DNA of 64,000 bases from Variovorax gossypii (lineage in GTDB: Bacteria; Pseudomonadota; Gammaproteobacteria; Burkholderiales; Burkholderiaceae_C): assembly GCF_003965815.1 (NCBI RefSeq), contig NZ_RXOE01000001.1:62001-126000 (forward strand), in the 5' to 3' direction. Each line of letters begins with the position of its first letter. The stretch's first letter is position 1. Made by a program: the position numbers and the translations under genes. A model generated the notes under the pieces. The model did no database searches and was not told where the DNA came from. It saw only the letters and a list, made by a program, of their open reading frames with translations. Positions 45,638-55,046 of the stretch are shown here, in pieces.

Positions 45638-46630
45638 TTACTTGCTTGCCATCAGCATGCGCCCTCCAGGGTGATCGAGTACTTCGATCCGCACATTGGA
45701 AAATCCCGCGCGGAACAATTTTTCAGTCCACTCTTCTTCGCTCAGAAGACGCCTGGACATGAAATGGTTGTGAAGGTGGTTGAATGCCGCCGCGAACGGC
45801 TTTTCCCAATTCGACTGGGCGACGGGAATTGCATCGACGATGATCAGAGTGCCCTTGATCGCATAGGCGCAGCAGGCGCGCAGCAATGCGTCGAGCGTCG
45901 CTTCCTCGGCCGGAAGCAGGTCGTGCATGACGAAGCCCGCGTGGATGATGTCGGCGTCCTTGATGAGGGACGCGTCTTCCACGAGCACCTGGATGGGGGC
46001 CGTCACGAATTGCAGCCGGTCGCTCATGCCGGCGTCCTTGGCGGCCTGCACGGCCTGCTCGGTGGCCGATGCGCTCAGGTCGATGCCCACGCCCGTGGAG
46101 CCCGGGATCTTGCGCAGCATGCGGATCAGGAAGCCGCCGGAGCCCGATCCAAGATCCACGATTTTCTTTGGTGCCATCGCGACGATGGCGTTCTCCGGCT
46201 GGGGATAGAAGGACTTTTCCCCCATCCACTTCGACGTGCGGGCGACCAGGCCGCCGCTGCGCGGGTACTTGGCCTGAGCTTCCTCGTTGCGTTCCGAGAA
46301 TTCCTTCGCGTTGTTGATCAGGGGCGCGCAGGCGCGAAGCGCCCAGGAGAGGTACCCGACCTCGTTGATCAGCTCGTCGAAATTGCTGCCGACCTTGTAG
46401 GTGGGCGGTGCCTTGGTGCCGAGGTCCTCGATGATGCCGGCCTTGCTCAGCGAATCGAGGTAGGCCGAAATGACCGATTCCTTGATGCCGCAGGAACGGG
46501 AAGCGGCTGCCGCGTCCACGATCGGCGATTTCTGGAGGAAATCGATGACTCCGTATTCAGCGCCTATTTCCAGCAGGATTGCAGAACCTGCGAGGGAAGA
46601 ACCAGTAATGCCGCGATCAACATTTTGCAT
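45638..46630 (-). CDS. SAM-dependent methyltransferase (O-methyltransferase-like)
   Basis: The product is 330 aa. An N-terminal winged-helix dimerisation region (about residues 10-90) precedes a Rossmann methyltransferase domain. The SAM motif VDLGSGSGGFL lies near residue 163 and GIDLSA near 185. This layout is that of small-molecule O- or N-methyltransferases. It is the first gene of the run; AGGTGA precedes the ATG. A possible promoter TTGCAA-N17-CAATAG lies upstream. Confidence 0.82.
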   Translation of the reverse strand: MQNVDRGITGSSLAGSAILLEIGAEYGVIDFLQKSPIVDAAAASRSCGIKESVISAYLDSLSKAGIIEDLGTKAPPTYKVGSNFDELINEVGYLSWALRACAPLINNAKEFSERNEEAQAKYPRSGGLVARTSKWMGEKSFYPQPENAIVAMAPKKIVDLGSGSGGFLIRMLRKIPGSTGVGIDLSASATEQAVQAAKDAGMSDRLQFVTAPIQVLVEDASLIKDADIIHAGFVMHDLLPAEEATLDALLRACCAYAIKGTLIIVDAIPVAQSNWEKPFAAAFNHLHNHFMSRRLLSEEEWTEKLFRAGFSNVRIEVLDHPGGRMLMASK

Positions 46631-46785
46631 GGGTCACCTGTGGGTTAAACACTATTGAAAACGAACTGATTACTTTGCAATGGCCGAAACCATTTAGTTG
46701 CACGATAGTCAGGGTGCCGGAGGCCGTATTGGTAAAAATTGCGGCACAGCAGCAAGAGCCAAAAAAGAGAGCCGAAAGAATGCGG

Positions 46786-46803
46786 CCGGCCTGGCGAGGC
46801 CGG
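46786..46803 (-). terminator. Hairpin after the AraC gene
   Basis: CCGGCCT/AGGCCGG with a 4-base loop is followed on the minus strand, after about 20 bases, by CTCTTTTTT. It may separate the AraC transcript from the methyltransferase operon. Confidence 0.45.
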
Positions 46804-46913
46804 AACGGACGAGGTAAAGCCGACCCGGCGCGCATATGTCGCGCGAGGTGGTATCGGGAAAAGTGAAGGTGCCCCGGCGCGTATCGCGGGGAGCGAGTCA
46901 GGCTCTCGGCCTT

Positions 46914-47753
46914 TCAGTTGATCCGCGCGCGGACGTACTGCAGAGGCGTCATGCCGAAGGTGCGCTTGAAGTGCCGGGTGAGGGCGCTCTGGTCGTAGAA
47001 GCCGCTCGCGACCGCGGCCTCGATCAGGGGACGGCCCGCGGTGAGAAGACCGATGGCGGCCCTGAGACGCAGCTGCGTCAGGTACATGTGCGGCGTCAGG
47101 CCGATCGTCCGGTTGAATGCGCCGATCAGCTGGAAGGGCGTGAGGTCGGCCGCGGCCGCCATCTGCTCGAGGGTCAGGCGTTCCGCGAAGGCATCGCGCA
47201 GCAGTTCCAGCACCGGCGCGAGCACGCTCGCATCCGCCGGCACCGGAAGCACGCGCTGGCCCGGCTGCGCGTGGTTCTGGAAGAGCGTTCCGAAGCTATG
47301 GACGAAGAGCTCCTGCTGTCGCAGCGGATCCCATTGGCCGCTGTCTCCGTCGAAGGCCCGATGCAACTCCAGGAAGCAGGCAATGAGTTCCGGGTCGTCG
47401 TAGATGTTGGAACCAAAGTATCGGGTCTGGTCGACGCCCAGCGTGCTCATCAGGTGCCTGATGCCCGGGTCGGCCAGGTAGAGCGCCCGGTATCGCCACC
47501 GGTTGCTGCCGCCCATGCGGCCCGAATGAGGCTCGGAAGGGTTGAAGACGAGCAGCGCCTGCTGATGCGCAATGCCGGTGCGGCCGCGGCTCTTGAATTC
47601 CGCGCCGCCCACTTCGGTGACCGCGATCACGAAGGAATGGTGCACGTGCGGCGCGTATTCGTGCGTGGTGAAGTCGGCGTGCAGCATGTCCATGCCGGGG
47701 ATGCCGGATGCATGCCAGTAGCGCGACGTGTTCAGAGGGTCCAGCTTGGCCAA
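46914..47753 (-). CDS. AraC-family transcriptional regulator
   Basis: This 279-aa protein has an N-terminal cupin (HEYAPHVHHSFVIAV near residue 31) and a C-terminal double HTH (LTPFQLIGAFNRTIGL and SGFYDQSALTRHFKRTFGM). It belongs to the AraC type that senses small molecules. It is immediately upstream of, and in line with, the methyltransferase-to-IleRS run, so it is the likely activator of that locus. A 283-base AT-richer spacer separates them. Confidence 0.88.
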   Translation of the reverse strand: MAKLDPLNTSRYWHASGIPGMDMLHADFTTHEYAPHVHHSFVIAVTEVGGAEFKSRGRTGIAHQQALLVFNPSEPHSGRMGGSNRWRYRALYLADPGIRHLMSTLGVDQTRYFGSNIYDDPELIACFLELHRAFDGDSGQWDPLRQQELFVHSFGTLFQNHAQPGQRVLPVPADASVLAPVLELLRDAFAERLTLEQMAAAADLTPFQLIGAFNRTIGLTPHMYLTQLRLRAAIGLLTAGRPLIEAAVASGFYDQSALTRHFKRTFGMTPLQYVRARIN

Positions 47754-48052
47754 CGAATACCTCCGTTTGGATCAGCGGTTGCAACGCACCCTTCGTTCAA
47801 CCGGTCGATGGCACCTGAATGGTGAGCAAGGCCGTCTCGTTCCGGTGATTACAGCGCGATCTTGGGTGAAGCGGGAAGCTTCCGGTCGCGGTGACTCGAT
47901 TCAAGCAAACGCTATGCCATTTTGCGGGCCGTCCGCATTCCGTCTGCGTTCCGTTCGAACGCGATGCGTCGCACCGGGAAAGATCAGGTTCACGAATCGC
48001 GGCGAATGATTCACCATGCTGCGCGGCGCAAAGCCATTCCATGGAGATCTTC

Positions 48053-49750
48053 ATGAACATGCCTCTCGAGAGCACAGAACTGGCGTTTCAGTTTTCGCTG
48101 GCCGACGGCGTCGAAACGCACAAGGTATTCAACCAGGCCGAGCCTTGCATCGGCCACAACGCGTTCACGGGCGACGTGGCTCTACGGGAACTAGCTCGCA
48201 AGCATGCACCATGGAGCATTCCGAACGCGACGGCCGTGGGTGCATTGGCAGGCGACGAACAGGTGCAGGACCTCGCGCGGCTCGCCAACGAGCACAACCC
48301 CCAACTGCGCACGCACGACCGCTTCGGCAACCGGCTGGACTGGGTCGAGTTCCATCCCGCATGGCACCAGCTGATGAGCCTGGCCTTTGCGCATGGCGTG
48401 CCAAGCCTTGCATGGACGACCACCGAAGACTCGGGCCACTTCGCGCGCGCGGTGCTGAGCTATCTGTGGAACCAGGTCGAGAACGGCACTGGCTGCCCCA
48501 CCGGCATGGCGTACGCTGCGTGCGCCGGCTTCGAAGGGCGGCCGGAGTTCGCGCTGTGGCGAGAGAAGACGCTCTCGGGCCGGTACGACCCGCGACGCCT
48601 GCCTCTTTCGCAGAAGACCGGCGCGGTGATCGGCTATGCCATGACCGAGAAGCAGGGCGGCTCCGACCTGCGCCAGACGCAGACCACGGCGGCCTTCGTC
48701 GGCACCGACAACGGCGTGCAGGTCTACAGCATCACGGGCCACAAGTGGTTCTTCTCGGTTCCGACTTCCGACGGCTTCTACACGCTGGCACGAACGCAAT
48801 CGGGCGTGAGCTGCCTCTTCGTTCCGCGCTTCCTGCCGGACGGCAGCGCAAATCGCGTCGCGGTGCAGCGGCTGAAGGACAAGTGCGGCAACCGCTCCAA
48901 CGCATCGAGCGAGGTCGAGTTCAACAAGACCTGGGCGATGCTGGTCGGCGAGGAGGGACGCGGCATCCGAGAAATCCTCACGCACGCGCACCTGACGCGG
49001 CTCGACTTCGCGGTCGGCTCGGCCGGCCTCATGCGGCAGGCGCTGATATTGGCGATAGGCCACGCATCGACGCGCGACGGCTTCGGCCGCCGCATGGCGG
49101 ACCTGCCCATGCAGACCAACGTGCTCGCGGACCTCGCGCTCGAAAGCGAAGCGGCCATGCTGTCGGCGATGCGCGTCGCGCGCGCGACCGACGGCATGGA
49201 ATCGAACGAACGCGAGCGGCTTCTGGCCCGCGTGGCGACGCCGGTGGTCAAGTACTGGAACTGCCAGCGCGCGACGTACTTCGTCTACGAGGCATTGCAG
49301 GTGCACGGCGGCAACGGCTTCATCATGGAGAACCCGATCGCGCGGCTTTATCGCGAGGCGCCGCTCAACTCGATCTGGGAAGGCACCACCAACATGATGT
49401 GCATGGACGTGGTGCGCGCGCTGGGACGCGAGAAGGGCGCGCTCGAGGTCTTCCTCGACGAGGTGTCGGTACCGCAGGCGGCGGGCAACGCCGCGCATGC
49501 GAAGTTCATCGCCAGCCTGCGCGACGATCTCGGCGCGGGCGCGATCGACGAGGGCAACTCGCGAGCCATCGTGACGCGCATGGCCCTTGCGCTCCAGGCG
49601 AGCGAGATGCTCAGGCACAGCGACGGCGCGGTCGCGCAGCGCTTCATCGAGTCGCGCCTTGGAGGCCGGCATGCCGGCGTGATCGGCACGCTGGCCGACG
49701 GAGCCGACCTGCGAGACATCGTCTCGCGCGCGGCGCTCAACGAGCAGTGA
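48053..49750 (+). CDS. AidB-like acyl-CoA dehydrogenase
   Basis: The product is 565 aa from ATG 48053, preceded by TGGAG; ATGs at 48041 and 48059 are alternatives. Signatures include MTEKQGGSDL near residue 200, GHKWFFS near 230 and GGNGFIMENPIARLYRE near 420. These and the long C-terminus match the AidB/isovaleryl-CoA-dehydrogenase-like branch. E. coli AidB is a flavoprotein of the alkylation response with weak dehydrogenase activity. The true substrate here is unknown. The gene converges with and overlaps the molybdoenzyme gene by 14 bases. The 299-base upstream spacer shows a CGTTCGAACG palindrome but no clear promoter. Confidence 0.85.
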   Translation: MNMPLESTELAFQFSLADGVETHKVFNQAEPCIGHNAFTGDVALRELARKHAPWSIPNATAVGALAGDEQVQDLARLANEHNPQLRTHDRFGNRLDWVEFHPAWHQLMSLAFAHGVPSLAWTTTEDSGHFARAVLSYLWNQVENGTGCPTGMAYAACAGFEGRPEFALWREKTLSGRYDPRRLPLSQKTGAVIGYAMTEKQGGSDLRQTQTTAAFVGTDNGVQVYSITGHKWFFSVPTSDGFYTLARTQSGVSCLFVPRFLPDGSANRVAVQRLKDKCGNRSNASSEVEFNKTWAMLVGEEGRGIREILTHAHLTRLDFAVGSAGLMRQALILAIGHASTRDGFGRRMADLPMQTNVLADLALESEAAMLSAMRVARATDGMESNERERLLARVATPVVKYWNCQRATYFVYEALQVHGGNGFIMENPIARLYREAPLNSIWEGTTNMMCMDVVRALGREKGALEVFLDEVSVPQAAGNAAHAKFIASLRDDLGAGAIDEGNSRAIVTRMALALQASEMLRHSDGAVAQRFIESRLGGRHAGVIGTLADGADLRDIVSRAALNEQ

Positions 49751-52064
49751 CCTCCGGCGGATCGTAGGCCCGGATCGGAGGCAGCGCCTCGTCGAAGCGC
49801 TCGATCTGCACGGTGCTCAGCTGTCCGGCGCATCCCTGCGCCAGCGACGATGTCCCGATGTCGCGGGTGAGAACGTTCGGATTGCCGTGCGCGCACATCG
49901 GCCTGTTCCTGGCGTCGAGCACGGGGTCATACCAGGCGCCCGTGGGCAGCTGCACGACGTCTTCGCGCATGTCCGTGCACAGGTGCGCGCTGGCCAGGCA
50001 GGCGCCGATCTCGTTGAAGAGGCGGACGATGTCGCCCTCGCGGATGCCGCGCGCGGCCGCCGCCGAGGGGTGCATGGTGCAGACCTCGCGCCCGTTGCGC
50101 TTGCTGGCCTGGCTGTGAGCGCCGAAGTCGAGCTGGCTGTGGAGCTTGGTGTGCGGCTGGTTGGCCACGAGCCATAGCGGATGGACCGCGTCAGGCGCGA
50201 ACTCCGGCGGCAGCCACGCCGGATGGCCGGGACAGTCCGCGTAGCCGAAGCCCGCCACCGTGGGCGAGCTGACCTGGATCCTGCCGCTGGGCGTGGCCAG
50301 CCGCGCTCCTCCGGGGTCGTTGCGGAAGGCGCGCAGGATGCCGCCGTCGTCCTCCCGCTGCGGCAGCGTGATCTCGCCGTGCTGCCAGAAGGCCTGGAAG
50401 TCCGGCGCTTCGAGGCCGAGTGCCTTGAGGCCCGCGCGCGTGCGCTCGTAGAGGTGCGCGAGCCATGCGCGCGTGTCGCGCCCCTCGCTGAAGGCTTCGA
50501 GCCCGCCCAGGCGCCGAGCCAGGTCGCAGAAGATGTCGTAGTCGTCGCGCGCGAGCCCGTGGGGCTCGCAGACGCGGTGCATGGCCACCATCAGCGGATC
50601 GGTGGGCGTGGCGCCGATGTCCTCGCGCTCCAGGGTCATCGTGCAGGGCAGCACGATGTCGGCGTGGCGGGCGGTGGCGGTCCATGCGATCTCGTGCACG
50701 ACGAAGGTGTCGAGCGTGCGGAAGGCCTCGCTCAGGCGCCGCAGATCCTGGTGGTGATGGAACGGGTTGCCGCCGGCCCAGTAGGCGAGCCGGATGTGCG
50801 GATAGGTATGGCGCTTGCCGTTGTAGTCGAAGGGCTGGCCGGGGTTCAGCAGCATGTCGCTGATGCGGGCCACCGGAATGAACGCCTTGACCCCGTTGTC
50901 GCCCTGGGGCAGCGCCGCAGTGGGGACGGCGTTGTTGCGCTTGCCGTAGTGCGCCAGGGTGCCCAGGGCGTAGTTGTAGCCGCCGCCGGGCAGTCCGGGC
51001 TGGCCGAGCGCGGCGGCCAGCACCGCGCCCATCCATACGGGCTGCTCGCCGTGCTCGGAGCGCTGCAGCGAATGCGAGACCACCACCAGCACGCGCTTGC
51101 CGACCAGGTCGCGGGCCAGCTGCGTCAACTGCGTCGCGGGCAGTCCGCAGATGGGGGCAGCCCAGTCGCAGCTCTTCGCGATGCCATCGCTGCGCCCCAT
51201 GAGGTAATCCTCGAAGGTGCTCCAGCCGTCGCAATAGCGTTCGATGAAGTCGCGGTCGTGCGAGCCGTCGGTCACCAGCTGGTGGACCAGCGCGAGCATC
51301 AGCGCGGTGTCGGTGCCCGGCACGGCGCTCAGCCATTCGAAGGCAGCCTCCTCGGGAAGATCGCTCTTCAGCGGGCTGATGGAGACGAAGCGGCAGCCTC
51401 GTGCCGCGGCCGCGCGCATGGACTCGCGCTCGACGTGCCGGCTGATCCCGCCCGAGGCCACGCGCGAGTTCTTGAGCGCCATGCCCCCGAAGGCAAGCAC
51501 CACGTCGGTGTGCTCGACGATCTGCTCCCAGGTCACGTTGCGCCTTGCCACTTCCTCCATCGTGCCGATGACGTGCGGCAGCATCGGGCCCGAAGCGCCG
51601 GCGCTGTAGCTGTTGACCGAGCGCACGTAGCCACCCAGCGTGGTGTTCAGGAAGCGGTGGACCTGGCTCTGCGCGTGGTGAAAGCGCCCCGCGCTGGACC
51701 AGCCGTAGGAGCCGCCGAAGATGGCCTCGCAACCGTGCTCGCGCTGCACGCGCCGCAGTTCCGTCGCCAGCCGGTCCAGGACCTCGCCCCAGGCCATGGG
51801 AACGAAGCTGTCCTCGCCGCGCTGAGCATCGGGGCCCGGCCCTCGCTCGAGCCAGCCACGGCGCACCATGGGCGTGGTGACGCGTGCGCGGTGATGAACG
51901 GCCGTCGCGAAGTTCTCGATCAGCGGATTCGGGTCCGGGTCGCCGGGGTGCGGCCGCACGACGAGCGCGCCGTCTTTCCAGCCCGCGGAGAAGACGCCCC
52001 AATGGGCGCTGTGCGGGCGCATGGCGGTGCCGGGTTCCGGCGCAGTGATGGACGACGAGGGCAC
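49737..52064 (-). CDS. Molybdopterin oxidoreductase of the BisC/DMSO-reductase type
   Basis: The product is 775 aa without a Tat signal, so probably cytoplasmic like BisC. There is no N-terminal Fe-S cysteine motif. The probable Mo ligand serine lies in SVNSYSAGA near residue 150. GGSYGWSSAGRFHHAQ and ANQPHTKLHSQLD are typical of S-/N-oxide reductases (biotin sulfoxide, TMAO, DMSO). In Variovorax a cytoplasmic molybdopterin oxidoreductase was linked to mercaptosuccinate use, recalled from literature; identity with this gene is not established. It follows a Bug receptor gene by seven bases. Confidence 0.85.
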   Translation of the reverse strand: MPSSSITAPEPGTAMRPHSAHWGVFSAGWKDGALVVRPHPGDPDPNPLIENFATAVHHRARVTTPMVRRGWLERGPGPDAQRGEDSFVPMAWGEVLDRLATELRRVQREHGCEAIFGGSYGWSSAGRFHHAQSQVHRFLNTTLGGYVRSVNSYSAGASGPMLPHVIGTMEEVARRNVTWEQIVEHTDVVLAFGGMALKNSRVASGGISRHVERESMRAAAARGCRFVSISPLKSDLPEEAAFEWLSAVPGTDTALMLALVHQLVTDGSHDRDFIERYCDGWSTFEDYLMGRSDGIAKSCDWAAPICGLPATQLTQLARDLVGKRVLVVVSHSLQRSEHGEQPVWMGAVLAAALGQPGLPGGGYNYALGTLAHYGKRNNAVPTAALPQGDNGVKAFIPVARISDMLLNPGQPFDYNGKRHTYPHIRLAYWAGGNPFHHHQDLRRLSEAFRTLDTFVVHEIAWTATARHADIVLPCTMTLEREDIGATPTDPLMVAMHRVCEPHGLARDDYDIFCDLARRLGGLEAFSEGRDTRAWLAHLYERTRAGLKALGLEAPDFQAFWQHGEITLPQREDDGGILRAFRNDPGGARLATPSGRIQVSSPTVAGFGYADCPGHPAWLPPEFAPDAVHPLWLVANQPHTKLHSQLDFGAHSQASKRNGREVCTMHPSAAAARGIREGDIVRLFNEIGACLASAHLCTDMREDVVQLPTGAWYDPVLDARNRPMCAHGNPNVLTRDIGTSSLAQGCAGQLSTVQIERFDEALPPIRAYDPPEVTAR

Positions 52065-52071
52065 CTGCGGG

Positions 52072-53049
52072 TCACTCCACCTTGAGATTGCCGCGCTCCA
52101 CGCCGCGCCTGTAGTTGGCGATGTCCTGCAGCACGAAGTCCCTGAAGGCGGTGCCGGTACGCGTCGCTTCCTGGGCGCCGTCCGCGCGGTACACGCGCAG
52201 CACCTCGGGCGCCTGCATGGCCTGCTTCACGGACTGGGCGATCTTGTCGATGACGGGCTTGGGCGTGCCCTTGGGGGCTGCCAGGCCGTACCACTGGGTC
52301 ATGACCACGTCGATGCCCGATTCCTTGAGCGTGGGCACGTCGGGCATGCCCGGGATCCGCTTCTCGCTGCTCACCGCCAGCAGCCGCAGCTTGCCGCTGC
52401 TGATCTGTCCCATCAGCGGCGTATAGGGCGCGAAGAAGCTGTCGACCAGCCCACCCATGAGGTCGGTCATGACCGGGCCCGATCCCTTGTAGGGGATGTG
52501 GAGGATGTCGAGGTTGCCTTGCTGCTTGACCATTTCCATCACGATCTGCGCCGCGCCGCCGGCACCGGTGGATGCGTAGGTGAGCTTGCCGCCCTTGGCT
52601 GCGGCGATGTAGTCCTGGATGGTCTTGATCTTCGAGTTGCCGCTGACGACCAGCCCGTAGGGCGTCTCGACCAGCTGGCTGATGAAGACGAAGTCGTCGG
52701 GCACCTTGTAGGGCAGGTTGGGGCGTATCGCCGGTGCGCTGCCGACGTTGCCGCTCATCGCCAGCAGCAGGGTGTATCCGTCGGGCTTGGCCTGCGTCAT
52801 CAGCTCGGCGGCAATGTTGCCGCCCGCGCCCGGCTTGTTGTCGACCACGATGGGCTTGCCGATGTGCTTGCCCAGTTCGTTGGCGATGGTGCGGCCGTAG
52901 AGGTCGCCGCCTCCGCCCGGAGGAAAGCCGATCAGCAGCCGGATCGGCTGCTCGGGATAGCCGGCGGCCATGGCCACCGTTGCGGCGCCTGCCAGGCATG
53001 CCGCGGCGACCATGCGGAAGCAGCGTCCGATCGAAGGAATTCTTTGCAC
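52072..53049 (-). CDS. Bug/TctC-family substrate-binding protein
   Basis: The product is 325 aa with a signal peptide ending near AMA (residue 28). The family motifs YPEQPIRLLIGFPPGGGGD, VDNKPGAGGNIAA and HIPYKGSGP are all present. Such periplasmic receptors bind carboxylates for tripartite tricarboxylate transporters; no TctAB membrane genes are in the window, as is usual for orphan Bug genes. A second Bug gene lies 950 bases upstream. Confidence 0.92.
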   Translation of the reverse strand: MQRIPSIGRCFRMVAAACLAGAATVAMAAGYPEQPIRLLIGFPPGGGGDLYGRTIANELGKHIGKPIVVDNKPGAGGNIAAELMTQAKPDGYTLLLAMSGNVGSAPAIRPNLPYKVPDDFVFISQLVETPYGLVVSGNSKIKTIQDYIAAAKGGKLTYASTGAGGAAQIVMEMVKQQGNLDILHIPYKGSGPVMTDLMGGLVDSFFAPYTPLMGQISSGKLRLLAVSSEKRIPGMPDVPTLKESGIDVVMTQWYGLAAPKGTPKPVIDKIAQSVKQAMQAPEVLRVYRADGAQEATRTGTAFRDFVLQDIANYRRGVERGNLKVE

Positions 53050-53089
53050 GGGTGTCTCCAGTCTGTTCTTGTGATCGCTCGATGGGGGC

Positions 53090-53947
53090 TCAGGCCGCGC
53101 CGGTGGCGATGGGCGCGCCCGGCTGGACGCTCCATTCGCTCCAGGAGCCGGGGTACAGCGCCGCGCCCCGCAGTCCCGCGACTTCCATCGCCAGCAGGTT
53201 GTGGCAGGCGGTCACGCCCGAGCCGCATTGGTTGATGAGCTGCGCGGCGGGGCGTCCGCCGGTGACGGCGTCGAACTCGCTGCGCAGCAGGGCCGGTGCC
53301 TTGAAGCGGCCGTCCGGGCCCAGGTTGTCCTTGAAGAGGCGGTTGCGCGCGCCGGGAATATGCCCGCCCACCGGGTCCATCGTTTCGTTCTCGCCGCGGA
53401 AGCGATCGGGTGCGCGGGCGTCCAGCACCAGCCGCTGCGTGCCGTCGATGTTGGCCAGGACCTCGTCATAGGACACCGTCGCGACCAGCGGAGCCTTCAG
53501 GCTGAAGCTGCCCTCGGGGCGCGGTGCCGGCTTTTCGGTGTCGAGCGCGTGGCCGGCGGCCTTCCAGGCGGCGATGCCGCCGTCGAGCACGGCGACCTGC
53601 CGGTGCCCGGCCCAGCGCAGCATCCACCACAGGCGCGCGGCGTACATGCCGCCGGCGTTGTCGTAGGCCACCACCTGCGCGTCGGCGTTCAGGCCCATCG
53701 CAGCCATGGTCCTTGCGAAGGCTTCGCGCGAGGGCAGGGGGTGGCGGCCGTTGCGTCCGGTCTTGGCGGCGGACAGCGCGTGTTCCAGGTGCAGGTAGAA
53801 GGCGCCGGGGATGTGCCCTGCGTCGTAGGCGCGCTGACCCGCCTGCAGGTCTGTGAGTTCGAAGCTGCAGTCGAGCAGCAGCAGCGCGGGGTCTTGTTTT
53901 CGTGCCGCGGCGAGTTGGTCGGGGGAAATCAGGGTGTCGAAGATCAT
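53090..53947 (-). CDS. sseA: Thiosulfate/3-mercaptopyruvate sulfurtransferase
   Basis: This 285-aa protein has two rhodanese domains. The active-site loop CGSGVTA near residue 240 matches 3-mercaptopyruvate sulfurtransferases, which pass sulfur to acceptors as persulfide. It sits between two Bug receptor genes and near a sulfoxide-reductase-type molybdoenzyme, suggesting the region handles a sulfur-containing substrate. The symbol reflects family, not proven role. Confidence 0.88.
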   Translation of the reverse strand: MIFDTLISPDQLAAARKQDPALLLLDCSFELTDLQAGQRAYDAGHIPGAFYLHLEHALSAAKTGRNGRHPLPSREAFARTMAAMGLNADAQVVAYDNAGGMYAARLWWMLRWAGHRQVAVLDGGIAAWKAAGHALDTEKPAPRPEGSFSLKAPLVATVSYDEVLANIDGTQRLVLDARAPDRFRGENETMDPVGGHIPGARNRLFKDNLGPDGRFKAPALLRSEFDAVTGGRPAAQLINQCGSGVTACHNLLAMEVAGLRGAALYPGSWSEWSVQPGAPIATGAA

Positions 53948-53998
53948 GGAGGAGAGGAGTCGGTGAAAGGTGCGGAAGGAAGGGGCTGCGTGCCTCGC

Positions 53999-54991
53999 CT
54001 AGGGCGAGATCTCCTTGAGCAGGGCGGGCGTGGCGGCGCCCTTGTAGCGCGCGATGTCTTCCTGGATGAACTTGCCGAAGCCGTCCATCGGCAGGTTGTG
54101 CTCCGTGGCTGCATCGCGCCGGATCGCGTCGCGCACTTCTGCCGTGGCGAGCGCGCGGCCCAGGTGGTCGGCCAGGTACTTCACCACCGGCGCGGGCGTG
54201 CCCGCCGGCGCGACCAGCCCGTACCACTGGGTCACGGGAACGTTCACGCCCAGTTCCTTGAAGGTGGGCACGTCTGGAATGGCGGGGTTGCGCGCATTGC
54301 CCGTGATGGCGAGAAGGCGCAGTTGCCCCTGGCGCACCTGCCCGACCAGCGGCGAGGCGGTCGCGAAGAAACAGTCGACCTGGCCGCCCAGCATGTCGGT
54401 GATGGCGGGGCCCGAGCCACGGTAGGGCACGTGCAGCATCTCGACGCCGGCTTCCTTCTTGACCATCTCCATGCCGATGTGCGCGGCCGCGCCGGCGCCC
54501 GTGGAGGCGAAGCTGAGCTTCTGCGTGCGGGCCGCGTCGAGCAGTTCTCGCGCCGTCCTGAAGCGCGAGTTGTGGGCGACGAACAGGCCGTGCGGCGCTT
54601 CCAGGATCAGCCCGACGGGCGTGAAGTCTTCGGGCACCTTGTACGGGATGGCCTGCGGCCTGATGGCGGGCGCCACCGCGAGGTTGCCGCTCATCGCGAG
54701 CAGCAGCGTGTAGCCGTCGGGCTTCGCCTTGGCCACCGCGTCCGCCGCGATGTTGCCGCCGGCTCCGGCGCGGTTGTCGACGATCACGGGTTGCCCCAGC
54801 GTCCTGCCGAGTGCGTTGGCGATCAGTCGGCCGTACAGGTCGCCGCCCCCGCCGGGAGGGAACCCCACCACCAGCCTGACCGGCTGCTCGGGATAGGCGG
54901 CGAATGCCGGCATGGCCGCCAGGCCCAGCAGGCCGGCCAATGCCAGCGCCATGCGGCGGCGGCGCATGGTTGCGCTTGCAAAGGTTGTCAT
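53999..54991 (-). CDS. Second Bug/TctC-family substrate-binding protein
   Basis: The product is 330 aa with a signal peptide cleaved near AFA (residue 31). Motifs YPEQPVRLVVGFPPGGGGD, VDNRAGAGGNIAA and HVPYRGSGP parallel those of the other Bug protein. The two are paralogues of different detail, which suggests two related ligands. It follows the lyase gene by 55 bases. Confidence 0.92.
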   Translation of the reverse strand: MTTFASATMRRRRMALALAGLLGLAAMPAFAAYPEQPVRLVVGFPPGGGGDLYGRLIANALGRTLGQPVIVDNRAGAGGNIAADAVAKAKPDGYTLLLAMSGNLAVAPAIRPQAIPYKVPEDFTPVGLILEAPHGLFVAHNSRFRTARELLDAARTQKLSFASTGAGAAAHIGMEMVKKEAGVEMLHVPYRGSGPAITDMLGGQVDCFFATASPLVGQVRQGQLRLLAITGNARNPAIPDVPTFKELGVNVPVTQWYGLVAPAGTPAPVVKYLADHLGRALATAEVRDAIRRDAATEHNLPMDGFGKFIQEDIARYKGAATPALLKEISP

Positions 54992-55046
54992 GGGCTGTCT
55001 CCGTTTTGCTCTTGTGGGTGCCGTTCGGCGATTCAGGCGCGGCGGC